A DNA stretch of 64,000 nucleotides, taken from NCBI GenBank assembly GCA_905215695.1, contig CAJMQN010000002.1, positions 62,001 to 126,000 on the forward strand. Direction: 5' to 3'. The position numbers and the translations under genes are program-made. Positions 50,021 to 58,094 of this stretch are shown here, piece by piece. Origin of the DNA: an uncultured bacterium. Its GTDB lineage: Bacteria > Bacillota > Clostridia > Christensenellales > HGM11417. Positions within the stretch are counted from its first letter, which is position 1; every line of letters starts with the position of its first letter. The notes under the pieces are model-generated. The model did no database searches. It worked only from the letters and a program-made list of their open reading frames with translations, and was not told the DNA's origin.

Positions 50021-51307
50021 ATGGACAAAAACAGGGACATTCAATCGAGGAGCTGGTATCGGCTCGACAACGCCGCGCTCATCTATCCCGCGATAGAGAG
50101 CACCTTCCCCTCCCTCGTCTGGCGCATCGCCGCAACCCTCGACCGCGAGGTCGAACCCCTGCGTTTAAAACAGGCTTTAAAAAACGTTATGCCCAGATTT
50201 CCTTACTTCGCCACGCGCTTAAAACGGGGCTTTTTTTGGTTCTATCTCGAGGCGAACGACAGCGACTTCATCATCTACGAAGATCCCAAATATCCCTGTA
50301 TCGGCATCGACTACAAGAAAAACCGCGGCTACCTCTTCACACTCAAACGCTTCGGAAAACGCATTGCGCTCGAGGCGTTCCACGCCTTCACGGACGGCGG
50401 CGGCGGAACGATCTTTCTCAACAATATCGTCGCGGAGTACCTGCGGCTGGACGGCGAGGACATTCCGCCCGCCCCCGACTGCAACATCTTCGACCTCGCC
50501 GAACCCGCGCCCCTCGAGGAGTATGAGGACTGCTATCACAAGTACTACAGCCCCGAAATCAAAAAACTCCCCATTCTGCCCGCCGCGTATCACTTCTCCG
50601 GCACGCTCGAGAGAGAGTTTGACAGACTGCACAACCTCACCGGTCATATGTCCGTCTCCGCCCTCTCCAAAGTTTCTAAAGAGTTCGGCGCGACCATTAC
50701 CGAGTATATGCTCGCCGTCTATTTCTCCGTCATTCAGGACGTGCAGAGGGAGGAGGGCAAAACCGGCGTCATCCGCATTCCGGTCGCGGCGAACCTTCGC
50801 AATATCTTCGAGTGCAGAACCATGCGGAATTTCTCCTATATCGTCAACGTCGAAATCGATACGCGGCTCGGGGTTTACGATTTCGAGGAGATTCTCTCCG
50901 CGATTCGCTCGCAGATGAAGGCGGGACTCACCAAAAAGAGCGTTGTCAAGGGGTTTTCGGCAAATGTCAACACCGAAAAAAATCTCTTTCTGCGCATGAC
51001 CCCGCTCTTTCTCAAAGTCCCGGTCATGACCTTCGTTTACAGTCTTTCGGGGGACAAACAGTGTACGAGCGCGTTTTCCAATCTCGGCAAGGTCAAACTC
51101 CCCGACAGCATGAAACCGCACGTTCTCTATTACACCTGCAACACCATGCCCTCGAGTCTGTCCCCCGTCTCGCTGACTTCCATCGGGTACGGGGACGAGA
51201 TGTGTATGAGCTTTACAAGCCGAATCAAGGAACGGGAGATCGAACGAAAGTTCTTCACCGCGCTCGTCAAAGCGGGCATTCGAGTCCGTATCGAGAGCAA
51301 CGATTAA
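50021..51307 (+). CDS. Condensation-fold acyltransferase-like protein
   Basis: A 428-residue protein of the CoA-dependent acyltransferase/condensation superfamily, as in alcohol acetyltransferases and PapA-like enzymes. The catalytic HxxxDG appears as HAFTDGGGG near residue 120. The C-terminal half has the expected strand-rich partner domain (RIPVAANLRNIF, FSNLGKVKLPD). No secretion signal. It is followed 12 bases later by a zinc-ribbon membrane protein, a pairing seen repeatedly in Clostridia, suggesting acylation of a membrane-associated or surface molecule. The substrate is unknown. ATG at 50021 is the only sensible start and appears leaderless. Confidence 0.78.
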   Translation: MDKNRDIQSRSWYRLDNAALIYPAIESTFPSLVWRIAATLDREVEPLRLKQALKNVMPRFPYFATRLKRGFFWFYLEANDSDFIIYEDPKYPCIGIDYKKNRGYLFTLKRFGKRIALEAFHAFTDGGGGTIFLNNIVAEYLRLDGEDIPPAPDCNIFDLAEPAPLEEYEDCYHKYYSPEIKKLPILPAAYHFSGTLEREFDRLHNLTGHMSVSALSKVSKEFGATITEYMLAVYFSVIQDVQREEGKTGVIRIPVAANLRNIFECRTMRNFSYIVNVEIDTRLGVYDFEEILSAIRSQMKAGLTKKSVVKGFSANVNTEKNLFLRMTPLFLKVPVMTFVYSLSGDKQCTSAFSNLGKVKLPDSMKPHVLYYTCNTMPSSLSPVSLTSIGYGDEMCMSFTSRIKEREIERKFFTALVKAGIRVRIESND

Positions 51308-51319
51308 AGGAGATCGCTT

Positions 51320-52360
51320 ATGTATTGCGTCAACTGCGGCGTCGAATTGCACGAACAGGAGGAAAAGTGCCCGCTCTGCGGCACACCTGTCTATCGTCCG
51401 GACTCCGTACCCCCGCCTACGGCGGAAAAACTCTACTCCGACCGCATCGCAAGGAGTTCCATTCGCGTCAACCGCGTCAAATATACCCGGACGACAGGCT
51501 TTGTCATGATCGTCCTTGCCGCGCTCGTCGCCATCGTCAATCTCTGCGTTTCGGGGAATCTCTCCTGGGCAAAATACGCGCTCATCTCCATCGCAGAGCT
51601 GTGGCTGTGCATGGTCGTGCCCGTCAAATTCGCCAAAAAAATGCCCGTCGGCAGGATTGCGCTCATTCTCGCGCTCGCGACCTGTGCGTACCTTCTGCTC
51701 CTCGATTGGTTTATCGGGTTCTCGATGTGGTCCGTCTATGCCGTGCTCGGGATTCTGCTCGGCTGGGTGTGCGGCGGACTGCCCTTTACCCAACAGTACT
51801 ATGCGCGGCGAAGAATCAGTTTTCACCTCTCCTTCTGCCTCGTCATGACCGCGCTCGTGCTCGTCGTCATCGACCTTCTCACGGGAAAGAGCGGGTTCTC
51901 CCTCTACACCTCCTTCGGGCTCGCCTGTCTTTGGTGCTATACCCTTCTGCCCCTCCTGCTCCGAGGAAGATTCAAAGTCTATATCGTCCTCGTCGTCGAT
52001 TACCTTATCACGCTCGTCACTGCCTGGATGTTCCTCGACGCGAGCGGGCTCGGGGAGAATGCGCATAATTTTACGCTCACCCTCGTCACCCTGCTCTTTG
52101 CGAGCGGATTGCTCGTCGTCGCCATTTCCAAGCTCACAAAGTTCTCCGTGTTCGGAATCGTCGGCACTTCGTTCGCGTTTACCGCGCTCTTCCTCATCTG
52201 TCTCAATCTGCTCGTCAACCGCTGTTTCTTTGACCGCATCGCGCTCAACCTCTACAGCATCGTCACCGCCGCCTGCCTCGTCCCCATTGCGGTCTTTCTC
52301 ATCGTGCTCGAATATTCTCCGCGACTCAAGGAATATCTGATCAAAAAACTGTTCATATGA
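51320..52360 (+). CDS. Zinc-ribbon multi-pass membrane protein (DUF6320-like)
   Basis: A 346-residue protein. Residues 1-25 hold a zinc ribbon (CVNCG and CPLCG), then about eight transmembrane helices from residue 55 onward. It is preceded by AGGAG-like GGAGAT. The likely family is the clostridial DUF6320 group that accompanies acyltransferase-like genes; I assign this from layout rather than alignment. It might anchor or assist the upstream enzyme at the membrane. The stop overlaps the start of the radical SAM gene as ATGA. Confidence 0.7.
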   Translation: MYCVNCGVELHEQEEKCPLCGTPVYRPDSVPPPTAEKLYSDRIARSSIRVNRVKYTRTTGFVMIVLAALVAIVNLCVSGNLSWAKYALISIAELWLCMVVPVKFAKKMPVGRIALILALATCAYLLLLDWFIGFSMWSVYAVLGILLGWVCGGLPFTQQYYARRRISFHLSFCLVMTALVLVVIDLLTGKSGFSLYTSFGLACLWCYTLLPLLLRGRFKVYIVLVVDYLITLVTAWMFLDASGLGENAHNFTLTLVTLLFASGLLVVAISKLTKFSVFGIVGTSFAFTALFLICLNLLVNRCFFDRIALNLYSIVTAACLVPIAVFLIVLEYSPRLKEYLIKKLFI

Positions 52361-53208
52361 TTTGCACACTCTGTCCGAGAAACTGCGGCGCGGAACGTCC
52401 CGAAACTGCCGGGTTCTGCGGCGCGAAAGAACTCAAAATCGCAAGAGCGGACCTCCATTTCTTCGAAGAGCCCCCCATTTCCGGCACAAAGGGGTCGGGA
52501 ACTGTCTTTTTCTGCGGGTGCTCGCTCCGCTGCGTCTTTTGCCAAAATTATGAGGTCAGCCGCAACGAGGTCGGAAAGGCGGTCACTCCCGCCGAACTCG
52601 CGCAAATCTTTCAAAACCTTGAGGCGAAGGGCGCGCACAACATTAACCTCGTCACGCCCACGCACTATTTAAACGAGATTGAGGAGGCGTTTTCCGTCTA
52701 TCAGCCGGGCATTCCCGTCGTCTGGAACACGCATTCCTACGAGACCGAGGAGACCGTCGAGCGCGCGGCGAAATTCGTCGATATTTTTCTGCCCGACCTC
52801 AAGTACTTTTCTCCCGAAATCTCCCTCCGCTACGCAGGAGTGCGGGACTATTTCGAGAGGGCGTTCGCCGCAATCCGGCGCATGCGGGAGCTCAAAGCCG
52901 ACGAATTCAGCGGGGACGGGCTCATGCGCTCCGGCGTGCTCGTCCGGCATCTCATTCTGCCCATGAACCTCGACGAAACCTTTGCCATTCTCGAAAAGCT
53001 CGCGGGCGAACTTCCCGGGACAAAACTCTCGCTCATGTCCCAATACACGCCCTTCGGAGAGCTTGCTTTTCCTGAACTTCGGCGCAAAATTACCCGCAGG
53101 GAGTACGCGCGCGCCGTCGGGCACATGCGGGAACTCGGCATCGACGGGTTTGTGCAGGAACTCGATTCCAGCGGCACAGCCTTTATCCCCGATTGGGACT
53201 ACAAATAA
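52357..53208 (+). CDS. PflA-like radical SAM protein (COG1313 type)
   Basis: A 283-residue radical SAM enzyme. An N-terminal Cys cluster (CTLCPRNCG, then GFCGA) precedes the iron-sulfur triad in GCSLRCVFCQNYEVS near residue 54-62, followed by VVWNTHSYETEE and DIFLPDLKYFSPE. This is the pattern of the putative pyruvate formate-lyase activating enzymes of COG1313, whose real targets are unknown. No glycyl radical enzyme is nearby. It overlaps the membrane protein gene by 4 bases, so it belongs to this operon. Confidence 0.85.
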   Translation: MICTLCPRNCGAERPETAGFCGAKELKIARADLHFFEEPPISGTKGSGTVFFCGCSLRCVFCQNYEVSRNEVGKAVTPAELAQIFQNLEAKGAHNINLVTPTHYLNEIEEAFSVYQPGIPVVWNTHSYETEETVERAAKFVDIFLPDLKYFSPEISLRYAGVRDYFERAFAAIRRMRELKADEFSGDGLMRSGVLVRHLILPMNLDETFAILEKLAGELPGTKLSLMSQYTPFGELAFPELRRKITRREYARAVGHMRELGIDGFVQELDSSGTAFIPDWDYK

Positions 53209-53212
53209 AAAA

Positions 53213-53242
53213 AGAGGGACGCAAATAGGCTTGCGTCCCTCT
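53213..53242. terminator. Bidirectional terminator
   Basis: A perfect 12-bp stem AGAGGGACGCAA (53213-53224) and TTGCGTCCCTCT (53231-53242), with A-rich and T-containing flanks on either side, lies between convergent operons. Confidence 0.85.
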
Positions 53243-53244
53243 CT

Positions 53245-53895
53245 CTATTTCAAAATCAATCTTTCCATTTCGGCGGGCGTCTCCGCAAAGACTTCCGCGC
53301 CGTGAGCCGAAAGCTCTTCCCGCGTGCGGTATCCCCACAGCACGGCAATGTGCGAAAGCCCCGCCGCTTTTGCCGTCAAAAAATCCGTCTCGCCGTCCCC
53401 GATAAACACCGTTTCTTCGGGCAATGCGCCGAGCGACTCGAGGACAAGCCGCACCCCCGCCGGGTCGGGTTTGACCGGGACTCCCTCCCGCTGACCCATG
53501 ACCACTTCGAAACGGTTTCCGAAGTATTCCGAAATCACCGCGTTGGTCGCAAAATCCGGTTTGTTTGAGAGTACCGCGAGCCGCACGCCCTTTGACTTCA
53601 AATCGTCCAAAACGGGCAGAATCCCCGCAAAGACCTTGGAGCGTTTCGTGCTCTCCCGATCGTATATCCTTCGGTAAATCCGCAGGCACTCGTCCACCGT
53701 CGCTTCGTCCGAGGTCGAATGCGAAACGGACAGCCGCACGAATTCACGCGCGCCGTTTCCGATGTACGCGCGCACCTGCTCCCGCGTAATCTCCGGATAT
53801 TTCATCTCCCGGAGCATTTCGTTCATCGCAAAATTCAGGTCCTCGATGGTGTCCATCAGCGTGCCGTCGAGGTCGAAAATCGCAAACTTCTTCAT
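53245..53895 (-). CDS. HAD hydrolase, phosphoglycolate phosphatase-like
   Basis: A 216-residue HAD-superfamily phosphatase. The nucleophile motif is IFDLDGTLMDTIEDL (residues 5-19). An alpha-helical cap follows, then LAVLSNKPD (motif II), KPDPAGVRLVLE with the motif III Lys, and VFIGDGETDFLTAKAAG (motif IV). It resembles Gph, which removes phosphate from 2-phosphoglycolate, but HAD specificity cannot be fixed by eye. It lies one base after argS, in the same transcript. Confidence 0.85.
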   Translation of the reverse strand: MKKFAIFDLDGTLMDTIEDLNFAMNEMLREMKYPEITREQVRAYIGNGAREFVRLSVSHSTSDEATVDECLRIYRRIYDRESTKRSKVFAGILPVLDDLKSKGVRLAVLSNKPDFATNAVISEYFGNRFEVVMGQREGVPVKPDPAGVRLVLESLGALPEETVFIGDGETDFLTAKAAGLSHIAVLWGYRTREELSAHGAEVFAETPAEMERLILK

Positions 53896-53896
53896 G

Positions 53897-55585
53897 CTAC
53901 ATCTTCTCCACGGTCTGTATATTCAACAGCCCGAGCCCGGAGGCGAGTACGCTCCGCGCCGCCGCGCAGATCCCGAGACGGCGGTGCATGACGCCTTCCT
54001 CTTCCCCGATAATCCGGCACTCGAAATAGAATTTGTTGAAACTCTTCGCGACTTCCGCCATCAGACGGGTCACGTAGGAGGGTTCGTACTTCTCCGCCGC
54101 GCTCTTTACCGTCTTCGGGAAAGTTCCGAGGAGGTTCACAAGGTCTGTTTCGTAGGGAGAAAGGTTTTCAAAGCGCATTTTTTCAAGCTCCGGCTTCGCT
54201 TTCTCGAGTACGCTCGAGCACCGCGCGTAGGCGTACTGCACGTAAGGTCCGGTTTCGCCGTCGAAATTCAGCACCTTGTCAAAGGAGAACACGATGTCCT
54301 TGATACGGTTCGCCGAAAGCGTCGAGAAGATGACCGCACCCACGCCGATGCGCTTGGCGGTCTCGTCAGGGTCTTTCATGTCAGGCGTCTTTTCGAGCAT
54401 GATTTCCTTCGCCTTCGCGATTGCCTGCTGTAAGACGTCCTCCAAAAACACCACGTTGCCGCGGCGGGTCGAAAGGCTTCCCGAATCTTCGAGGGAAACC
54501 ATGCCGAACGCGACGTGCACCATGTCCTTCGCCCACTCGCACCCCATGAGTTCGAGCACCTTGAACACCTGCTGAAAGTGCAGATTCTGCTGATAGGCGA
54601 CAACATACAGACACTTTGCGAAATCGTAGGTCTTTTTGCGGTAGAACGCCGCCGCAAGGTCGCGGGTCGCGTACAGCGTCGCGCCGTCCGCCTTCAGAAT
54701 CAGGCAGGGGGGCATGCCGTATGCCTCGAGATCCACGACTTTCGCGCCGTCGCTCGTCTTTAAAAGTCCCTTTTTCTCAAGCTCGTCCACCACGGGCTGC
54801 ATCTTGTCATTGTAGAAACTCTCCCCCGCGTAGCTGTCGAATTTCACGCCCAAGAGGTCGTAAATCTTCTGCACTTCGCGAATGGTGAGCTCTTTGAACC
54901 AATTGAAGAGTGCGAGACACTCCTCGTCTCCGTCCTCGATTCTCTTGAAGTACGCGCGCGCCTCGTCGTTGAGAGATTCGTACTTTTCCGCCTCGTCGTG
55001 GAACTTCACGTACAGGCGGAGCATCTCCCGAATAGAGCCCTTCTCCACCTCTTCGCGGCTCCCCCAGCGCTTGTACGCGGAGATGAGTTTACCGAACTGC
55101 GTGCCCCAATCCCCAAGGTGGTTGATGCCCACCACGCGGTAGCCGAGCTTGCGGTAGATGTTGACGAGCGCGCCGCCGATGACCGTCGTCGAGAGGTGAC
55201 CGATATGGAAGGGCTTTGCGATGTTGATCGAGGAATAGTCGATACAGATCGTCTTGCCCTCGCCTTCGCCGCTTTCGCCGTAGGATACGCCCGCGGAAAG
55301 AATTTCCCGCAAGGTCTTTTGGGTAAAATCGTTTCGGTCGATAAAGAAATTCAAATAGCCGTTCACCGCCCGGACGTCCTTCAAAAAGGGCGCGCCCGCT
55401 ATCTCGGCGGCGAGTTCTTCGGCGATTTTGACCGGGGGCTTTCTGAGCGCTTTGGCAAAGCGAAAACAGGGGAGCGCATAGTCGCCGAGGTCACGCTCGG
55501 GAGGCACGGTGAGCCAGCTTGCGATTTCCTCTTCCCCGATGCCCTCGATTTTGATGAGTTTTGAGATTTCTTCAATGTAGTTCAT
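53897..55585 (-). CDS. argS: Arginyl-tRNA synthetase
   Basis: A 562-residue class I synthetase charging tRNA-Arg. It has the Add-1 N-terminal domain, then YSSINIAKPFHIGHLSTTVIG with the HIGH box near residue 126. GINHLGDWGTQFGKL and the KMSKS-position segment, here LSTRRGNVVFL, follow. The C-terminal anticodon-binding domain includes VQYAYARCSSVL. Loss of a canonical KMSKS is normal for many ArgRS. It lies 12 bases after the PP2C gene. Confidence 0.95.
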   Translation of the reverse strand: MNYIEEISKLIKIEGIGEEEIASWLTVPPERDLGDYALPCFRFAKALRKPPVKIAEELAAEIAGAPFLKDVRAVNGYLNFFIDRNDFTQKTLREILSAGVSYGESGEGEGKTICIDYSSINIAKPFHIGHLSTTVIGGALVNIYRKLGYRVVGINHLGDWGTQFGKLISAYKRWGSREEVEKGSIREMLRLYVKFHDEAEKYESLNDEARAYFKRIEDGDEECLALFNWFKELTIREVQKIYDLLGVKFDSYAGESFYNDKMQPVVDELEKKGLLKTSDGAKVVDLEAYGMPPCLILKADGATLYATRDLAAAFYRKKTYDFAKCLYVVAYQQNLHFQQVFKVLELMGCEWAKDMVHVAFGMVSLEDSGSLSTRRGNVVFLEDVLQQAIAKAKEIMLEKTPDMKDPDETAKRIGVGAVIFSTLSANRIKDIVFSFDKVLNFDGETGPYVQYAYARCSSVLEKAKPELEKMRFENLSPYETDLVNLLGTFPKTVKSAAEKYEPSYVTRLMAEVAKSFNKFYFECRIIGEEEGVMHRRLGICAAARSVLASGLGLLNIQTVEKM

Positions 55586-55597
55586 AGGTACTCCGTT

Positions 55598-56728
55598 TTA
55601 TTTCAAGTCCAATACAAGCAGGGTGATATCGTCGGTGACCTTCTCCTTGCCGTAGAAGTCCTTGACGTCCCCCGCGAGATGATTCAGGATAAGATTCATG
55701 TCGTTGGGCGCTTCGCGCACCGATTCGACGATTCGTTCGAGTCCGAAGGGTTCGCCCTCGCTGTTCCGGATATCCGCAACGCCGTCCGTGTAGAGGACGA
55801 GCTTGTCCCCCTTGCGGTATTGCAGGGCGTAGTCCTTATAGCGGAAATCGATTCCCCAATTGGAAATCGGCGCGCCGTCGCATTCGAAGGTGCGGATCTC
55901 TTCCCCGCGTTTCAAAATGGCGGGCTGGTTGTGACCGCCGTTGCAGTAGCGTATGGTACCCATTTCCTTGTCGAACACCATCGCAAAGATGGTGATATAG
56001 GATTCCTCGCCCATGTCGAGATCCTTGAATTTCTCGTTGAGACGGTAAAGGGCGCGGGCGGGAGATTTGGTCGTCTTGTCCAGATTGTCGCTCAAAAATA
56101 CCGTAATGAGACCGCCCGAGACGCCCGAGCCCGAGACGTCGGCGATGTACGCGCCGAAGGTATGGTCGTCGATTTTATAGATGTCGAAGAAGTCGCCGCC
56201 CACGCGGTACTGCTGTTGGTACAGGTAGATGAAGTCGCAGAGCGAGAACACGTCCATGGGATTGGGCAAAAGGCGGGACTGAATGTCCTGCGCCTTCTCG
56301 ATGTCGCGCACAAGCTGACGGGATTCCGTCGCCGCCTCGTCCATGCGTCCCTGTATGTCCGAAATATCCTCGAGCAGACAGATGAAAAAATCCTCGGGAA
56401 GGGGCGCCGCCGTCGCGCGGTAGGTCAGCGTGCGAGCATGCGCTCCCACGACCTGCGAAACTTTTTCCGTCCGGGAATCCCCCTGCGATACGCAGGAGGT
56501 CAGAAGTCCGCGGAGTTTGCACAGCGAACAGCGCGAACCTTCGCCGCAGGGTTCCCCCGCGCGGGCACGCGCGCAGCCCACGGCATTGCCCACCGTATCG
56601 GGGCAATGCGGCGAAAAATTCCGTTCGAAAGTACGGTTGACGTAGGAGACGCGGAGCTCCCGGTCGAATACGAATACGCTCACCGGGAGATGGTCCAACG
56701 CCATTTGTTTCAGACGCTCGAGTTCCAT
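55598..56728 (-). CDS. PAS-domain PP2C/SpoIIE-type serine phosphatase
   Basis: A 376-residue signalling phosphatase. Residues about 1-130 form a PAS domain with a Cys-rich insert (GCARARAGEPCGEGSRCSLCKLR, four Cys, residues about 50-72), which could bind a metal or cluster. A helical linker (about 130-170) leads to a SpoIIE/RsbU-type PP2C domain with VGGDFFDIYKID, ADVSGSGVSGGL, CNGGHNQP and YTDGVADIRNSEGEPFG. Such enzymes dephosphorylate anti-anti-sigma factors, but no such partner is in the window. The start at 56728 is six bases after TATAAT, implying a leaderless message. First gene of the operon with argS. Confidence 0.85.
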   Translation of the reverse strand: MELERLKQMALDHLPVSVFVFDRELRVSYVNRTFERNFSPHCPDTVGNAVGCARARAGEPCGEGSRCSLCKLRGLLTSCVSQGDSRTEKVSQVVGAHARTLTYRATAAPLPEDFFICLLEDISDIQGRMDEAATESRQLVRDIEKAQDIQSRLLPNPMDVFSLCDFIYLYQQQYRVGGDFFDIYKIDDHTFGAYIADVSGSGVSGGLITVFLSDNLDKTTKSPARALYRLNEKFKDLDMGEESYITIFAMVFDKEMGTIRYCNGGHNQPAILKRGEEIRTFECDGAPISNWGIDFRYKDYALQYRKGDKLVLYTDGVADIRNSEGEPFGLERIVESVREAPNDMNLILNHLAGDVKDFYGKEKVTDDITLLVLDLK

Positions 56729-56734
56729 GGATTC

Positions 56735-56763
56735 ATTATAACAGAACGCAAAAAAAAACACAA
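56735..56763 (-). promoter_or_regulatory. Promoter of the PP2C-argS operon, leaderless
   Basis: On the minus strand TTGTGT (56758-56763), 17 bases, TATAAT (56735-56740), then six bases to ATG at 56728. No ribosome site fits in this space. Confidence 0.7.
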
Positions 56764-56834
56764 GAAAAACAATCGCGGCTCCTTAAAAGAGAGGCAGAAA
56801 GACGCGAGCGGTCTGTACCGAAAGAAAACAAAAA

Positions 56835-56856
56835 CTCCCGCGAATGTTCGCGGGAG
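56835..56856 (-). terminator. Terminator of the opp operon
   Basis: A perfect 10-bp stem CTCCCGCGAA (56835-56844) and TTCGCGGGAG (56847-56856), followed on the minus strand by TTTTTGTTTTC, eight bases beyond the last opp-linked gene. Confidence 0.88.
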
Positions 56857-56864
56857 CGTCTTTG

Positions 56865-57098
56865 TCAGGTCAACCAAAGGCAGACAATGCCGATTGCCGC
56901 GCCGAAGCCCAGCAGGATAAATCCCAATGCGGGGAGAAAACTCAAAAACGCCGCGCGGAGCATTGCCCTGCGTTCCTTTCGGGTCAGGACCGGGGCGGGA
57001 GGCGCGGATTGCCGTTTCTTGCGGTCCGGGTCGTAGCCGCGCATGCCCGGGATATTCATGTCCGCAAAACTGCGTCCGTCGTCCTTCCACTCCTTCAT
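56865..57098 (-). CDS. Small single-pass membrane protein
   Basis: A 77-residue protein: a polar N-terminal half with Arg/Lys clusters and a Pro stretch (SAPPAPVLTRKERR), then one hydrophobic helix (residues about 50-75). ATG at 57098 overlaps the restored oppF stop as ATGA, the same overlap used elsewhere in the operon, so it is probably a separate gene. In the sequence as given, the oppF frameshift makes it continuous with the OppF frame. No family recognised. Confidence 0.6.
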   Translation of the reverse strand: MKEWKDDGRSFADMNIPGMRGYDPDRKKRQSAPPAPVLTRKERRAMLRAAFLSFLPALGFILLGFGAAIGIVCLWLT

Positions 57099-58094
57099 TT
57101 TTCCGCGCCTTCCGGCGTTTCGCCGGGTTGTGGGTACAGATGGCACGCCACGAAATGATTGCGCTCGTATTCCCGATACGCGGGCGCTCTGCTTGCATAC
57201 GTCCATGCACTTGGGACAGCGGGTGTGGAACTTACAGCCTGACGGCGGGTCTGCGGGAGAAGGAATGTCGCCCTGCAACAGAATTCTGTTCATCTTGTAT
57301 TTCGGGTCCGGGACGGGTACCGCCGAAAACAGCGCCTGTGTGTAGGGGTGCATGGGGTTTCGGAAGATGGACTCCTTTTCCCCGCTCTCCACCATGCTCC
57401 CGAGATACATGACGCCCACTTCGTCCGAGATGTGCTCGACAACAGAGAGATCGTGGGAGATAAACACGTAGGTCAGACCCATTTCTTGCTGAAGGTCCTT
57501 TAACAGATTGATAATCTGCGCCTGAATCGACACGTCCAGCGCCGAGACAGGTTCGTCGCAGATGACGAGTTTCGGCTTGAGCGCGAGCGCGCGGGCGATG
57601 CAGATTCTCTGCCGCTGTCCCCCCGAAAACTCGTGCGGGTAGCGGTCGAAATAGTGCGTTTGAAGACCGCAACGCTTCATGACCCCGAGTATATAGTCCT
57701 TGTACTCCGAACGGGGAACGACGTTGTGTACCTTGACCGCCTCGCCGATGATTTCACCCACAGGGAGCCGGGGCGAAAGGCTGGAATAGGGGTCTTGAAA
57801 GATGATTTGCATGAGCGGGCGCAGAGAACGCATCTGCGAAGACTTGTAGTCCGTGATGTCCTCGCCCTCGAAAAAGATTTTGCCCCCCGTCACTTCGTGG
57901 AGCTTGAGGATCGTCCTGCCCATGGTCGTCTTGCCGCACCCGGACTCTCCCACGATTCCGATGGTTCTTCCCCGCCCGACCGCAAAGGATACGTCGTCAA
58001 CCGCCTTCAGCCACGCCTGCGGGCGTCCGAAAAAGTCCCTTTGGAGCGGAAAGTATTTTTTTAGGTTTCGGACTTCGAGAATGGTGTCGCTCAT
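57095..58094 (-). pseudogene. oppF: Oligopeptide ABC ATPase OppF, frameshifted near C-terminus
   Basis: The second ATPase of the peptide importer. It has GIVGESGCGKTTMGRTIL (Walker A), the Q-loop QDPYSSLSPR, the signature EFSGGQRQR and LVICDEPVSALDVSIQ (Walker B). The zinc-like Cys cluster follows (CKFHTRCPKCMDVC). Near 57187-57193 the frame shifts by one base. The other frame continues with the expected family ending (APAYREYERNHFVACHLYPQ, then a stop at 57095). The catalytic parts are intact, so the protein may still work. A single-base sequencing error is equally possible. ATG at 58094 overlaps oppD by 4 bases. Confidence 0.85.
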
